Part shown: one piece after another, positions 9,693 to 20,573 of the stretch | How the letters are laid out: every line of letters starts with the position of its first letter | Numbering within the stretch: the first letter of the stretch is position 1 | From: Craterostigma plantagineum | Lineage: Eukaryota; Streptophyta; Magnoliopsida; Lamiales; Linderniaceae | Assembly (NCBI GenBank): GCA_027422505.1 | Contig: JAPQWV010000333.1 | Coordinates: forward strand, 62,001 to 126,000 | DNA length: 64,000 bases | Direction of reading: 5' to 3' | Notes under the pieces: generated by a model | Seen by the model: only the letters and a program-made list of their open reading frames with translations | Told to the model about the DNA's origin: nothing | Databases searched by the model: none | Translations under genes and position numbers: made by a program

Positions 9693-12600
9693 ATGGATCG
9701 CTACCCACGATACAATCACATATATGATCATAATTTGTACCTGAAGGTACAGGATACAAATTTTCAACTCGATCTGACCACCTTTCGGTGTTCAGATGAT
9801 ATCATCATATCAATTCTACAAGCCACCCCATCTGGCATGCATTGACGGTCACCGCATCGGTGCCAATGGTCTATCTCCAGCAATTCTGGGGATGTATACA
9901 AGGAGCAGTGGATAATGGAGCATTCTCCTTCTCAACCATAATTGGGACGCGGCACATACATATGGACAAGAACCAGTTCGGGATGATTCTGGACTTGCCA
10001 TACAGTGCAAACTACGACCCGCTCCCATCAGACGCAGAAATAATGCATGATTTCATACAGATGGGATATCAACCGCAGCTCACCAAGCTAGCTCAGGTCC
10101 AGAGCAGCGGTATCCCTCATCCGTGGAAGACACTGTTCGGATTGTGAACAAGTGCCTATCGCCCAAGCATGCCGGCTTCGACAAGGGCAATGGCAACATA
10201 CTACGGATCTTTCACGGACTCGCATTGTCCAGTTCACGCAGTTGATCTAGAATGATCTTGCAGACCAGATTAGGCAAAAGGAGAATCGGGAGATCGAAGA
10301 ATGTGCCCTACGCTCGGTGGTTTAATGTCATCATCCGCCAATATATGGAGATGCACGAGCATAGCATTCCTCGCCTGCCTCGGGAGGAAATTATCAACCA
10401 CCCAAGCTTAAATTCTTTCACAATCCACGGCTCACGGACTTGGACCAACAGTCGATGCCGATTCTTTTTGACCTTCTACCTCTCGCTGACCCCAGAGGAG
10501 ACGTATACCGAATGTACTGCCGGGAGAATTACCTCACCGAGGAGATGGTTCGAGGGCCCCCGACAGATTTTGGAGTAGCCCACCCCAACCACAACAACAC
10601 CAAAGCCCTAAGACCATGATGATGAAGTGGCCCAGGAGCTAGAGCAGGAGCCACCAACTCAGGACGAACAGATTCCTAATGTAGATGCCACTTTGATCGA
10701 TGTTGTGGCTGCTGAGTTGGAACAAGAGGCTCCAACAGAAACATTTCAAGTGGAAGTGCCCGTACATGTAGGCGTGCTTGAAGAGCCTATCGAGGAGGCT
10801 CTTCTACAAGAAGCACAGCCCGAGGTTGAAATGGGGCAAAGCTCACTTCCTCGGGTGACGGATCAGGCTCCTGAGGACATAGATTGTGACCTCACTCCTC
10901 ACACAGCTACCCCATCCGACACGGAGTCAGATGAGGAGATTAGCCTGATAAGACGGACTCCTAGACAACTCAGTATACAAATGAAGTCCCTCTTCCCCGC
11001 CGTCACCACCGCACCAGATACCATACTGACCACTTCTACAAGTGATGCCGGCACTTCTTCGCTCAATCTTGAGCCGCAACAAAATCTGTCGGTGTCTAGT
11101 TCGCAGGCCAAACCCGAGCCTGCTTTGACACCCATAGAGGAGAATCTTCAAGATTCGACTCGAGGATTGGGTGGAAGTCTCATACAGTCACAACCTCAAG
11201 TGACTGTGAGCCAACCTAAGGAGCCGGTGTCTGCTCAAGGGTTGATAACAGGCGACATCAGTCGTCCTGGTACATCCAAGGAAGCGTCCGCACCGTTTGT
11301 GACGAACGAGCAATTCCAAGCCGCTCTCTCCGCTGCTGTTCAGTCGCTTGAAGACAAAATAATGGAGAGAGTTCTTACTGCCATAGAGACATTCCGCAGA
11401 GACACCGGGAAAGCACCTGTCTCCGAAGGCACCTCGTCACAGCCCAACCTCACACCTCCACAGCCCACACCCACCGATCCTTTAGCCACATCATCCATCC
11501 TCATCAACCCATACACCATACCCATTACCGAGCTCCACGACATCCTACTCGCCCGCCTGATCGGCCTCTCCATCCGATCGCCTCGAGAAGAGTCTCTTTA
11601 TAGGCGATTGGTGGATCATCCTGAGCACCTACTGAAACTTGTCGAGGCCAAAGCTCCCACTCAAGACGCAGACATGACGATCCTGACGATCAGGACCCTC
11701 ATGAGGGGGGAGAAGAGGCCACGGAATCTACGAGTGGCCAAGGACAAGGCTCGGGCGCGATGCAAACAAGCGCTGGAGCAGGTGAAATCCAAACCCAAAC
11801 CCAAACACAAACCACCCACACCATGCACCGCACCACCACTCTAACCCATATCGACCCACCAACCTTTCACCTCCGGATGCCTTCGCCCACACCACCGACT
11901 CTGACAAGCCCCTTGCTTCTGCAAGAAGAAGCAAGTGCGGCCACGCTCGTAGCTCTGGCACAAACCCAAGCTACTCCCTCAACAGCTCCAGAACAACCGG
12001 GCCCTTCAGGACACGGCGTCAACCCACATGAATATCTCGACAAATTCATATTTGAAGAACATTGGGCGACCCATTATATGCCCGAGGAGCATCAAATACA
12101 ACGGCTCAAGGAAGTTCGACAAATTTTGCAACAAGCTTCGGTGGACCTCGTGCTGATAGAAGACGGTGAACTTCAGGAAGGTGTAGACCACGAACAAGAT
12201 CCCACAGGGCTTTCAGAGCTGATCACGCAACGAGCGGTTTCCCCCATAAGACAAATGTCAGGGACCGTTCGGATCGACACGCCGTGGGAAAATATCCGAA
12301 TAGAGATACCCTTCCTCGAAGAAGTCCGTGAGAATATTGGAGGTCACTGGACAGAATCAAAAAGCCGAATGAATTTGAGCTAAGAGGGATCTCTCACTGG
12401 GATCAGCAGAAGAGGATGACCTACCTCTGGATGCTGACTCAACTAGGACCTGACGTAAGGCTGGGGATGACTAAAGGACAAGTCAAGAGCCACTATAAGA
12501 GTTTCTCCCCAATTTGCCAGCTTCTCAGCATCTACTGTGCCAACGGAGGTCTTCCAACCCCAACATACGTTATTGAGCGAGTGGACAGAACCCGAGAGGA

Positions 12601-13163
12601 ACTAAGAGGGAGCGACCTTCCGTATCTCCCTGCCGACGAGGTATACAACCTCTATCAGCTGTACGTGGAGAAGTACAAAGGTCCTCAAGGCTTCGTCAAG
12701 AAAGAAGGCCTCGAATGGCTCTACCGGTTCATGATGCGCCAAGTCAAATACTTTGCAGCGCATGACCTTCAGATGGCTCTGGAGAGCAACATGAAGAAGG
12801 TCAACATGGCCGAACCGCTCAACAAAGGACCTGAGATCGAAGGGCTTCCAAGCAATCATGTGCACATCAGCTCAGTCCTAGGCACAACCTACCACAATCC
12901 AATAGCTAAGAAGAATAGGTTGATGCTGAAGACTGAGATTCATAAGTTTGCGATGGGACGCTCAAGGTCATGAGGAGGAATATCGAGCAGAGGTTGGAGA
13001 AATCAATAGAGATACAATGCTGAGGATCCACAAGTTCGTGAGAGAATAGCCGCTCCCGATGGAGTTGTTAGACGACATCGAGGAGTGCCTGAAGCTGAGG
13101 GACACGCTCAGGAACTTCGAGTATGCGCTGGGCTTGCGCAGATCATATTACGCCCGATGATGA
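9693..13163 (+). pseudogene. Retroelement-borne ORF of unassigned function, copy A (frameshifted)
   Basis: A long coding remnant lies just before a polypurine tract and 3' LTR. It starts with ATG at 9693 (after a possible CAG acceptor) and has frame changes near 9825, 10145, 11840 and 12390. Open pieces are 9842-10147, 10252-10578, 10627-11844 (acidic, P/Q/T-rich linker), 11850-12383 and 12416-12973. The N-terminal part includes HPIWHAL-TVTASVPMVYLQQFW and later PWKTLF and NILRIFHGLA, which resemble, from memory, a repeat-borne family abundant in Asteraceae. I see no gag knuckle, protease, integrase or RT. A diverged copy at 56037-58004 keeps the same order, so this is a family. Function is unknown. 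Confidence 0.65.
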
Positions 13164-13191
13164 CAAACAGCACGGAGACGCAATCAAGCAC

Positions 13192-13203
13192 AAAGGGGGA
13201 GAT
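13192..13203 (+). promoter_or_regulatory. Polypurine tract
   Basis: CAAAGGGGGAGA directly precedes the TG of the 3' LTR, as expected for the plus-strand primer of an LTR retrotransposon. Confidence 0.8.
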
Positions 13204-13595
13204 TGTAGAGTATATATCTTAATTGTGCTTGATATTATTAGTTGTCCTTATAATTAGGGGCATTTTGTATAGTAGTCATTAGATTAGGACTAGTTTGATA
13301 TGTATACCAAGTTTGTTTGCTATAAATACTTTGTTAACAATCGCAATCAATGGAGAAAGTTTTGGAAATTGATCCGAAAGGCTTGCAATTCAATTTCTAG
13401 AGAGAGAAACAATAGTAACTTTCTCACTCTACTCGAATTCTCTCTCTTGTTCTTCATTTGAGTTTTTCGATCGAATCTCAATGTCGATCATTATCATCGA
13501 ATTACTTAGAATTCATGCGTAGGATCATAGAGTTGTTAATCGTATACTTAGGATTCATGCCTAGGATCATAGAGTTGTTAATCGTAGGACCTAAT
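13204..13595 (+). repeat. 3' LTR of the non-pol retroelement, copy A
   Basis: Begins TGTAGAGTATAT after the polypurine tract, contains a TATA box (CTATAAATAC near 13320), and ends near GGACCTAATA. It aligns along its length with the LTR at 58005-58355. A 45-46 bp segment (ending gagttgttaatcgta) is tandemly duplicated near 13500-13586, which explains its greater length. The 5' LTR was not found. Confidence 0.8.
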
Positions 13596-13599
13596 AGTC

Positions 13600-14985
13600 T
13601 ACCTTCCGCACAGACCACGGAGCTTGTGACGCTAGGCGACGTACAAGGCACCTACGTACAATGGCCCAGAGAGTTTGTCCTTTCTCCAGATAAGGTAAGA
13701 TGTTTACATTAAATATAATACTTACTTATATTTTGTACTAAACTTTTATTTTATATATTAGCCACTTCCCTCCCCGTATAAGACTTACGCGAAAAGGGAA
13801 GTCCCAAATCAAGACGCCAAATGTGGCGAACGAAGATGATATTACAAACCTTGAAAGGAATGTGGTTGCTAGTCTAGGTGATCATGGTCGATTTTTATTC
13901 GACTCCCTCGTAGCCCGTCAGGATCGATTGCACGCATCGTTCACCTATGACATGAAGGATGTGTGTTGCAATCCTGGACCTGACTCTTGTTTGTTGACCA
14001 TCGATGTTAAGGATATCTGCGATGTATTCAAACGTGTCAGTTGGGATTCTGCGGTCCTTCATCTTTTCATGAGGTATTTTAGATTTAAAATAAGCATCTA
14101 TCTATTTAATATTAACATAATTGTCGGTCAAATGATTATAGGTTTCTTCATGCGTCCCAGACGTTCAACTTCATGACCCTAATCGTCTGAATTGCATGCT
14201 ACGTGAGGGTGCCAACAGCGAAGTTGACTACTTGGTCGAAGCTTTACCAAGATCGTACACGACATGCAATTATTTTTGTGCTCCTTATTGTCAAAGGTAA
14301 TAATATAAATCTATATGTCATAAGTAATAGTTTATGTCATATATTTTTACTTTAACATGTTACTTTATGTGTTTACTTAGCGATCATTGGATACTATTGG
14401 TCATCGACTGAGATCCTATGGCTCCAAGGGTCGGCGTTAGACGCATATTGATATAAGATCATATAACATGTAAGTTGTTATAAAGTAATAAACTTCATAT
14501 TAGTTCATTTATTGAATTAACAAATCTTGTTACATTCTTTGGATGTTCAGGCATTAAAGATGGCGACTATGCGTGGTGCATTTCAAAAAATGAAGGCTAA
14601 AAGTTGGAAACATGCAAGGTTAGGCCTGTTTTATAATATTTCAAAGTATATGGAATATTTTAGCATTTTGATTATATTGAATTATATACTCTTTGTTGAA
14701 ATTTAGTGTACACAACAACCGACGGGTAGTGAACTATGTGGCTTTTACGTCATGCGATATATGTACGATCTTATCAGATTGATCGGGAGCGGAAACTATA
14801 ACCTCGGAAATGTGAGAATTTTTTAAAGTTTCTATTTGATTCCTATTATGTTTAAATGTTTAATTGAAACAAGTTTTCTTTCAATGACATAGGTGTTAGA
14901 GGGCATCGCTTATGACGACGCATCTGTGGAAGAAGTTCGAGAATTGTGGGCAGAATACTTCAATGAAATTTGTCTAGCGTCATGA
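13600..14985 (+). pseudogene. CACTA-element protein: DUF8039-like plus Ulp1/C48 protease (decayed, with introns)
   Basis: The first exon-like piece (13600-13695) encodes LGDVQGTYVQWP, like the DUF8039 region of plant CACTA products, and ends in a GTAAGA donor. Later pieces carry C48 cysteine-protease landmarks: HWILLVID near 14395 (catalytic His) and, after another intron, QPTGSELCGFYVMRYMYD near 14712-14770 (oxyanion Gln and catalytic Cys), ending EYFNEICLAS and a stop at 14983-14985. A TGA follows LLVID in frame and other frame breaks occur, so it is a pseudogene. Ulp1-type proteases cleave SUMO-like modifiers and are often carried by plant transposons. Confidence 0.7.
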
Positions 14986-15184
14986 GTTGATCGTTAATTT
15001 GCTTTTATATGCGACTGACATATATTGTTGAACTGAATTTATTGTTTAATGTTATGAAGTTCGATTAGTTGAATATTGTGTTTGATTATTGGTTTAAGTA
15101 TTGGGCTTGATTGCTGCATTGAAATGTTTTGAAATAGGTTTGTCGGGATAACAAAAAACAGCAAAACTATTAAAAAGAAATGCA

Positions 15185-15432
15185 GTGACGGTTGCAAGGA
15201 AACCGTCGCTGAAAGTGATGTATGGGCGACGGTTTCGAAAAAAGACGTCGCCTATAGTTAGTTATAGGCGACGGTTTACCGTAAAAACCGCCGCCTATAC
15301 TTCCAAAAAAGTCGCTTTTTGTGAAGTATACATCTGCGATGGTTTAGAACCGTCGCCTAAATTACACACATGGGCGTCGAGGCTCTAGGCGACGCCACAA
15401 AACCGTCGCCTATGTCGTATTTTGTACTAGTG
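15185..15432 (+). mobile_element. 3' terminus of a CACTA (En/Spm) transposon
   Basis: The sequence ends ...TTTTGTACTAGTG, whose reverse complement begins CACTAGTACAAAA, a CACTA-type terminal inverted repeat. The preceding 250 bases hold many copies of GGCGACGGTTT and CCGTCGCC in both orientations, the subterminal transposase-binding repeats of this superfamily. It lies just downstream of the Ulp1 remnant. The opposite end was not found in the window. Confidence 0.75.
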
Positions 15433-15517
15433 GTGGAGGATCCGTACACGATGAGATGAGAGACATTCAAAGGAAATATTTGGGGAAAATTACTTGTCAT
15501 TGTTTATGTGCAAAAAG

Positions 15518-15649
15518 ATGAATGAATTTATACAACTGAGGCAAGAATTGGTGCATGTGGAGGAATGTATACGAAGATTCAAACAAATTTCGAGGTTTGT
15601 TGAACATATGGTCTGCGGTTATGCCTTTTTCCTTGAAGGATTAAGCTAG
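15518..15649 (+). pseudogene. Ty3/gypsy gag fragment
   Basis: An open frame of 43 codons (MNEFIQLRQELVHVEE..., RRFKQISRFVEHMV) resembles the Retrotrans_gag core of gypsy elements, where an L..G/S..VxEY..F..LSRF pattern is typical. No other gypsy domains are in frame around it. It sits between the CACTA end and the start of duplication copy 2 at 15749. Confidence 0.5.
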
Positions 15650-16138
15650 AATTATGTAAGGATGGGAGGAAACAAGTTACCAAATTGCCAAGAACATGTT
15701 TTAAGTGCCGAACAATGTTTATAAGGAGTGGCGAATTGACAAAAATAATGTTATAGACGGAAACAGACCCCGTCGGAAAACCGAAGAGAGCTCCATCAAT
15801 AATAGTTTCGACCTAATCGTCGGAAATTTTTGAATTTTATTGTATCAAACGTTCTCTGATAGATATATCATAATAAAAAAACCCAATCTCAGATGGTTAA
15901 GAAAGACGAGCCTTTCTTATTCTAAAACTAATACACAAACATATGACTCTCAAGCCTCTACAGCACAATACACACCGACATTAATAAGATAACAATAAGC
16001 AAAGCATCTTTTCTCCAGAAAAAAGGAGAAAATACACTTTTTATTCCCGCGCAGAAACAGTACCACAGCAGAAGCCGAAGATAATGCTACATACGACCAT
16101 TATATATATGGGATTTGGGAACATTAAATCATCCAAAC

Positions 16139-16607
16139 TTAGCTAATCCTGCAAAGAAAAACAAAACCATTAATTAGATTTGATACATAATCAACGCCCA
16201 AGAAATTCAAAAGGAGAAAAATAAATGTCAATCGACGAAAAAAAAAGCACAAACGAATCTTACTTGGAGCAATCCGTAGTAGGAGAGACTTCGAAAGGCA
16301 AAGAGATCCCACAGTTAGAAGGAAGTGCCTTGGCGAGCGCAGCGTTCACATTCGCACTACTCGCCGTACTCTTAATGCACTGACAAGCAGTTTGCTTATC
16401 AGCTGTGGTTTGGGTGCTCGAAGCCAAAGTCGACGCGCCAGCACAGCAAGGCGCCGGCGGCTTTCCACTCCCACTTCTTAGATAGCTAATGCATGGCCGC
16501 AAATCTCTGATGACGTCACTGCATGTTATTGCATGGGCGGTTTTGAGCAAGAAAAGGGTTGTGATAACTAAGGCTGTTAAGCGAATTACTGGGCTCGAAA
16601 ACGCCAT
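16139..16607 (-). CDS. Non-specific lipid-transfer protein, type 1 (copy 2; two exons)
   Basis: Its coding sequence is identical in translation to the copy at 390-859: signal peptide, eight cysteines with type-1 spacing, TTADK and PFEVS pentapeptides. The first exon is 16264-16607. The GTAAGA donor and CAG acceptor are kept, giving a second exon of 16139-16148 that adds Ile-Ser after DCSK. If the duplication is real, the plant has two functional, indistinguishable genes here. Confidence 0.88.
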
Positions 16608-16687
16608 TACTATAGAGGGGTATGGAGAAGATTACTAGATTGATGAGATGTGGTGATTTTAGCTTTGAATGTAGGATTATTTATAGG

Positions 16688-17782
16688 CATTTTTTTATTT
16701 AGGGTTTTCTTTTGGAGTGAGAGTGATGTGCTATATGAGTTGTTTGAAGGAAATTGTTAAAGGATTCGTTGCGTGTAAGTGGGGAGATGAGTGGAAAACG
16801 TCTCAAGGTCGATGACTTATTGTTTGAAGCTATTGAAGGTGTGATGGTTAGCTTGTAGCTTTTAGCATGGATGATTAAGTACCTAAATGTTTCTTTGTAA
16901 TATATATTTGAACAGCTTGCCTATTCATTCGGTGATTATTATTAGCCGACTCACTCCATCTTTACTGCAAAATGCAAGACAAAATTGATGATTTTTTTAC
17001 AAGTATTTTCACGTAAATTTAACGAGTACACACACATATACAATAGTTTTTAACATGTGCACTGCACAATATTAACTATATGTAATTATTTATATGTTAA
17101 TAAAGTTAATAAATTTATGTTTATAGTTTGAAGTTATTGTGGAATTATGTAGTAGTGTGATTTTTTCGGGTTTTTATTATTTAATTTTTTTTAAGTTAAG
17201 GTACACATGACGAGAACATCTACATTTCTATAATTATATAAATATATTTGAAGTTGATTGGGATAAGTAAATAAAGGGAATATATAATTTTCTGTCACAG
17301 ATTTGCAGCTTTCCTGATCATGTATGAGCTATGACTCTCCAACTTTGACTTAGGCCAGTTTCGTGCCGCTTTAATCAAAAGTAGTTTAATGCCAATATAA
17401 TGACTTATCGTTGTCATTACATAAAACAAGTTATTTTGGTGTCTACGTATCTTTGACGATATCAGGATTTTAGTGTAGAAAACATTAAAATGAATTGCAC
17501 CCACAAGAAAACATAGTTTCTTGTTATAGATATTTTGTCAAGGTCCCATGTAATGTTGGTTATAATTCATTGCAACAAATGTATAAACAATCGACCGCGG
17601 AATGGTTGCAAATCACCATTTGCCACGGAATGGGTCGTCGCTATCGAAGACTCAGCATCGTTGCGGTTATGTTTTGCGCCGGAAATAGCTTGACAAAAAT
17701 CTCTTAATGTTGAGAAAGTTAATTGTTGAAATTCATCACATATGAAGATAAGCATAGTTGCATCTCCGATGGATAGAAGAAT
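16688..17782. other. nsLTP 5' flank, copy 2, no gene seen
   Basis: Duplicate of 940-2037. AT-rich, with no recognisable coding or RNA gene. Confidence 0.5.
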
Positions 17783-19279
17783 GAAAGAGTGGTGCATGAG
17801 ATGCACACGTCTACTGTTTCCATCGTTGCTGGAGGGACTACAAGCCATCAAGTTTCCCCCACGGTTTCGCCGAGCCCACTGCCTTCGTTTGCTGATGTTC
17901 TTCAGGGTCGTTATACTGAAACTGCCCCATTAAGGAAAACTCATCAAGAGAGGCTTCAGCTTGACTTTACTCCACCAGAGATGGTAGAGGGCACTCTTGA
18001 AGTTAGGCCGCCTTTGCATGTGGTAGTTAAGGGGTGTCCCCGCTGGAAACACACTCTTGTTGGATACTTTCTTGGCCGTAAGCCTTATTTTCCTAGTGTG
18101 GAAAAACATTTCAGGTCATTGTGGACGCATCTGGTGGAAGTACGATCGACATCCAACGGATTCTTCAAATTTCGTTTTGAGTCAGCAGAGGCGATGGGCG
18201 AAGTGTTAGAAGGTGGACCATGGTCACTTAATGGTCAGCCACTCACTCTGGAAGAATGGCGTCAGGGCATGACATTTGAGAAGAAAACCCATCATGAGGT
18301 CCCAATATGGGTTCGTCTTCGGCATCTTCCTTCGGAGTACTGGACGAAGGAGGGCTTAGGTATTGTGGCTAGTGCAGTTGGTCGTCCACTTTTCCCAGAT
18401 GCATTTACCACTACTATGGAGCGTATTGACTACGCTAGGGTTTATGTCTTGAAGAACCTCAATGAACCTTATATCGACAGTTTTAATCTCCGGTTTCCTG
18501 TCAAGAATAGAGATCAAGTGGATGTTATTAATATTAAGGTGGAATATGAGTGGCGGCCTTCTTGGTGTTCTATTTGTTCTGGAATTGGACATAATAATTC
18601 AGAATGTCCAACCAAAATCAAGCCGAAGGAGCAGACTGCACTACCAACAGTAATATCTCGGACACAACCATCTTCTCGAACTATATCTCAGGCCACTTCA
18701 AGGCATATTGTGAAGGATAAACGATCTTGGAAACGAGTAGTGGCGAAAGGCAAGGCGATAGCTGTCGATACGACTTCTCATGTGCATGTCGCAAATGCTT
18801 CGCGCAATCTGCCACCATCTTCAGGTCTGATTCGTGATGACCCTTCGTCCTCTAGAGTGCATGAGGTGCAAGGTAAGATTAATAAGGAGGGGCGTGATGA
18901 GGGTATGGATCAAAGGATTTCTAAAGCTACTGAGCCCTCGAGCGCTGAGAATTTTATGCAAAGTCGACTTGCGACCACTGGTTCCCATCTGGTGAAGTCT
19001 AACAATTCCTTTGCTGTCCTTCAAGATATGCCGGGCGATGACATTGGTTCTTGATCCTATATGATCTTTAATGCTTGGTATTTGTCTTTGTTGCCTATTG
19101 TTTTACTTTAGAGTAGGGTGCATATGCCGCTTGTGGTATATTGCTTGGTTGATTTTGTGATTTTGTTTTTTGTGTCTGGTGGTAGCATGTTAGCGGGTTG
19201 GAGCGTCATGATATTGCTCATGTACGCGGCTGTACTCTTTCATTTTTTAGTGAAAATTTCCAAAAAAAAAGAAAGAGTG
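17783..19279 (+). mobile_element. ORF1-only LINE-like retroposon, copy 2 (intact frame)
   Basis: Flanked by the direct repeat GAAAGAGTG (17783-17791 and 19271-19279), with an A9 tail at 19262-19270 and a single open frame between. There is no ORF2 (endonuclease/RT). It looks like a retroposed ORF1 transcript or an ORF1-only non-autonomous family mobilised in trans. Confidence 0.78.
17801..19054 (+). CDS. DUF4283 / CCHC zinc-knuckle protein (LINE ORF1-like), 417 residues
   Basis: The ATG at 17801 is preferred over an in-frame GTG. Residues about 65-150 form the DUF4283 domain (VVVKGCPRWKHTLVGYFLG ... GGPWSLNGQPL). Residues about 160-260 hold the second conserved block (VPIWVRLRHLPSEYW) and a CX2CX4HX4C knuckle, CSICSGIGHNNSEC. 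The tail is a low-complexity S/T/K-rich region, ending in NSFAVLQDM, a motif common before the RT portion of plant LINE-like proteins. It then stops instead of continuing into endonuclease/RT. Likely a nucleic-acid chaperone of LINE origin; any host role is unproven. Confidence 0.8.
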   Translation: MHTSTVSIVAGGTTSHQVSPTVSPSPLPSFADVLQGRYTETAPLRKTHQERLQLDFTPPEMVEGTLEVRPPLHVVVKGCPRWKHTLVGYFLGRKPYFPSVEKHFRSLWTHLVEVRSTSNGFFKFRFESAEAMGEVLEGGPWSLNGQPLTLEEWRQGMTFEKKTHHEVPIWVRLRHLPSEYWTKEGLGIVASAVGRPLFPDAFTTTMERIDYARVYVLKNLNEPYIDSFNLRFPVKNRDQVDVINIKVEYEWRPSWCSICSGIGHNNSECPTKIKPKEQTALPTVISRTQPSSRTISQATSRHIVKDKRSWKRVVAKGKAIAVDTTSHVHVANASRNLPPSSGLIRDDPSSSRVHEVQGKINKEGRDEGMDQRISKATEPSSAENFMQSRLATTGSHLVKSNNSFAVLQDMPGDDIGS

Positions 19280-19641
19280 ACAAGTTAGAATTTTACATAG
19301 TGGTATATCCGTTAACTTGCAATTGTCGATGTTTACCTATCCTAAACCTTGAATATCTATCGTTTAAATTACTTTTCGTGTTTTATGTATCATGGTGAAA
19401 AAAACCGAAAAAGGACAAGTCTCGACAGAAACTACAGGGCCAGCCAACGTTTTCGATCACCTACAAAACCTTCATGGCTGTGACAACCAACCTCCTGGAC
19501 TTAACAGCCGTGAACCATAATGCACGAGGCCATGATGGATTCATGTGAGTGAAACATTGAGCCCCATAATCTTCACGGCCGCAGAAGACGTACTGTAGCC
19601 ATGAAGCGAGCTTATCTTTCTAAAATTTGCCAAATTAGTTG
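19280..19641. other. Old gypsy-like flank of the copia insertion
   Basis: Non-coding, with GC-rich acagccgtga and cacggccgca stretches; interrupted at 19641 by the copia element, after which it probably resumes at 26271. No gene is seen. Confidence 0.4.
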
Positions 19642-20520
19642 TGTTAATGTTGACTAGCTCAATGTTGACAATAATGTTGATCTCACATTCCAGTCGACAT
19701 TGTTGGCCGAGAACTGGTCAACCTTCAGTTTTATCTTTCATCCCCAAAACCTATTTAAATTAATCACGGGATATTTTCTTAGTATTGTCCAGGTCTTGAA
19801 TAAGGATAGGAAGGGTTCAAACCGTGTTGAAATCGCGTGGATAAGCTGGAGCGAAAATAGGAGTGCACTTACTAAAAATAGAAGATATGAGATCAACCAA
19901 TAAGGAGAGAAGATCGAATCAAATATTTACTATATTTTGAGAGATCTTCTAGGAGATATTTTAGAAGATATCCAAGGGATCTTTTACCAATTCAAGAGGG
20001 AGCCAAGGCTTATAAAAGAAGGATTTTCGAGCTGCCATAAGTACGCTTTTTGATGAGAAATTTGAGAGCTTTCATGGAGTGCTTTTGAGCGACATATTGA
20101 GCAAAAATCATGAGCGAAGCACATATCGAATTTGAGCGAGACTTGTCACGAGAGTGTCCTTTTAGCCTAGTATTCGGTTTGCAAAAGTCTTAGGACTTTG
20201 TAGGTTTTCAGAAGTCTTAGTACTTCGTAGTTTTCAGGATCGTGTAGATTCGTAGTTTTTCTAGGCTTGTTTTTACTATCTTCGGATAGTTACTTTGCAT
20301 CCATTGCTGTAGTGGAATTTCGCCTTGAGGCACGCAGCAAGTTCTTATACTTGCTGCAACAAATTTACATCTCGTGTTTATCAATTTTCGTCACTAAGTT
20401 CGTTAAATTTTCCGCTGTGCGTTCTGTGTTGGCATCAGTGCTGACTCAACATTAGGTTCAACATATCAGTCACCAGTTTACTACTTAGTGTTTACATCAT
20501 ATCGTACCGGGACAACTTCA
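19642..20520 (+). repeat. 5' LTR of the complete Sirevirus-like element
   Basis: It starts TGTTAATG and ends ACTTCA, 879 bp. It differs from the 3' LTR by a handful of substitutions and small indels (for example an 'actt' versus 'gttttactt' near the middle), indicating a fairly recent insertion. It contains a TATA-like CTTATAAAAGAAG near 20009-20021. Confidence 0.93.
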
Positions 20521-20523
20521 AAG

Positions 20524-20536
20524 TGGTATCAGAGCC
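20524..20536 (+). promoter_or_regulatory. Primer-binding site (initiator Met tRNA)
   Basis: TGGTATCAGAGCC, three bases after the LTR end; complementary to the plant initiator Met tRNA 3' end. Confidence 0.92.
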
Positions 20537-20573
20537 TACGCTTGACGTTACTAAGCGCAAAGATTCATCTACA

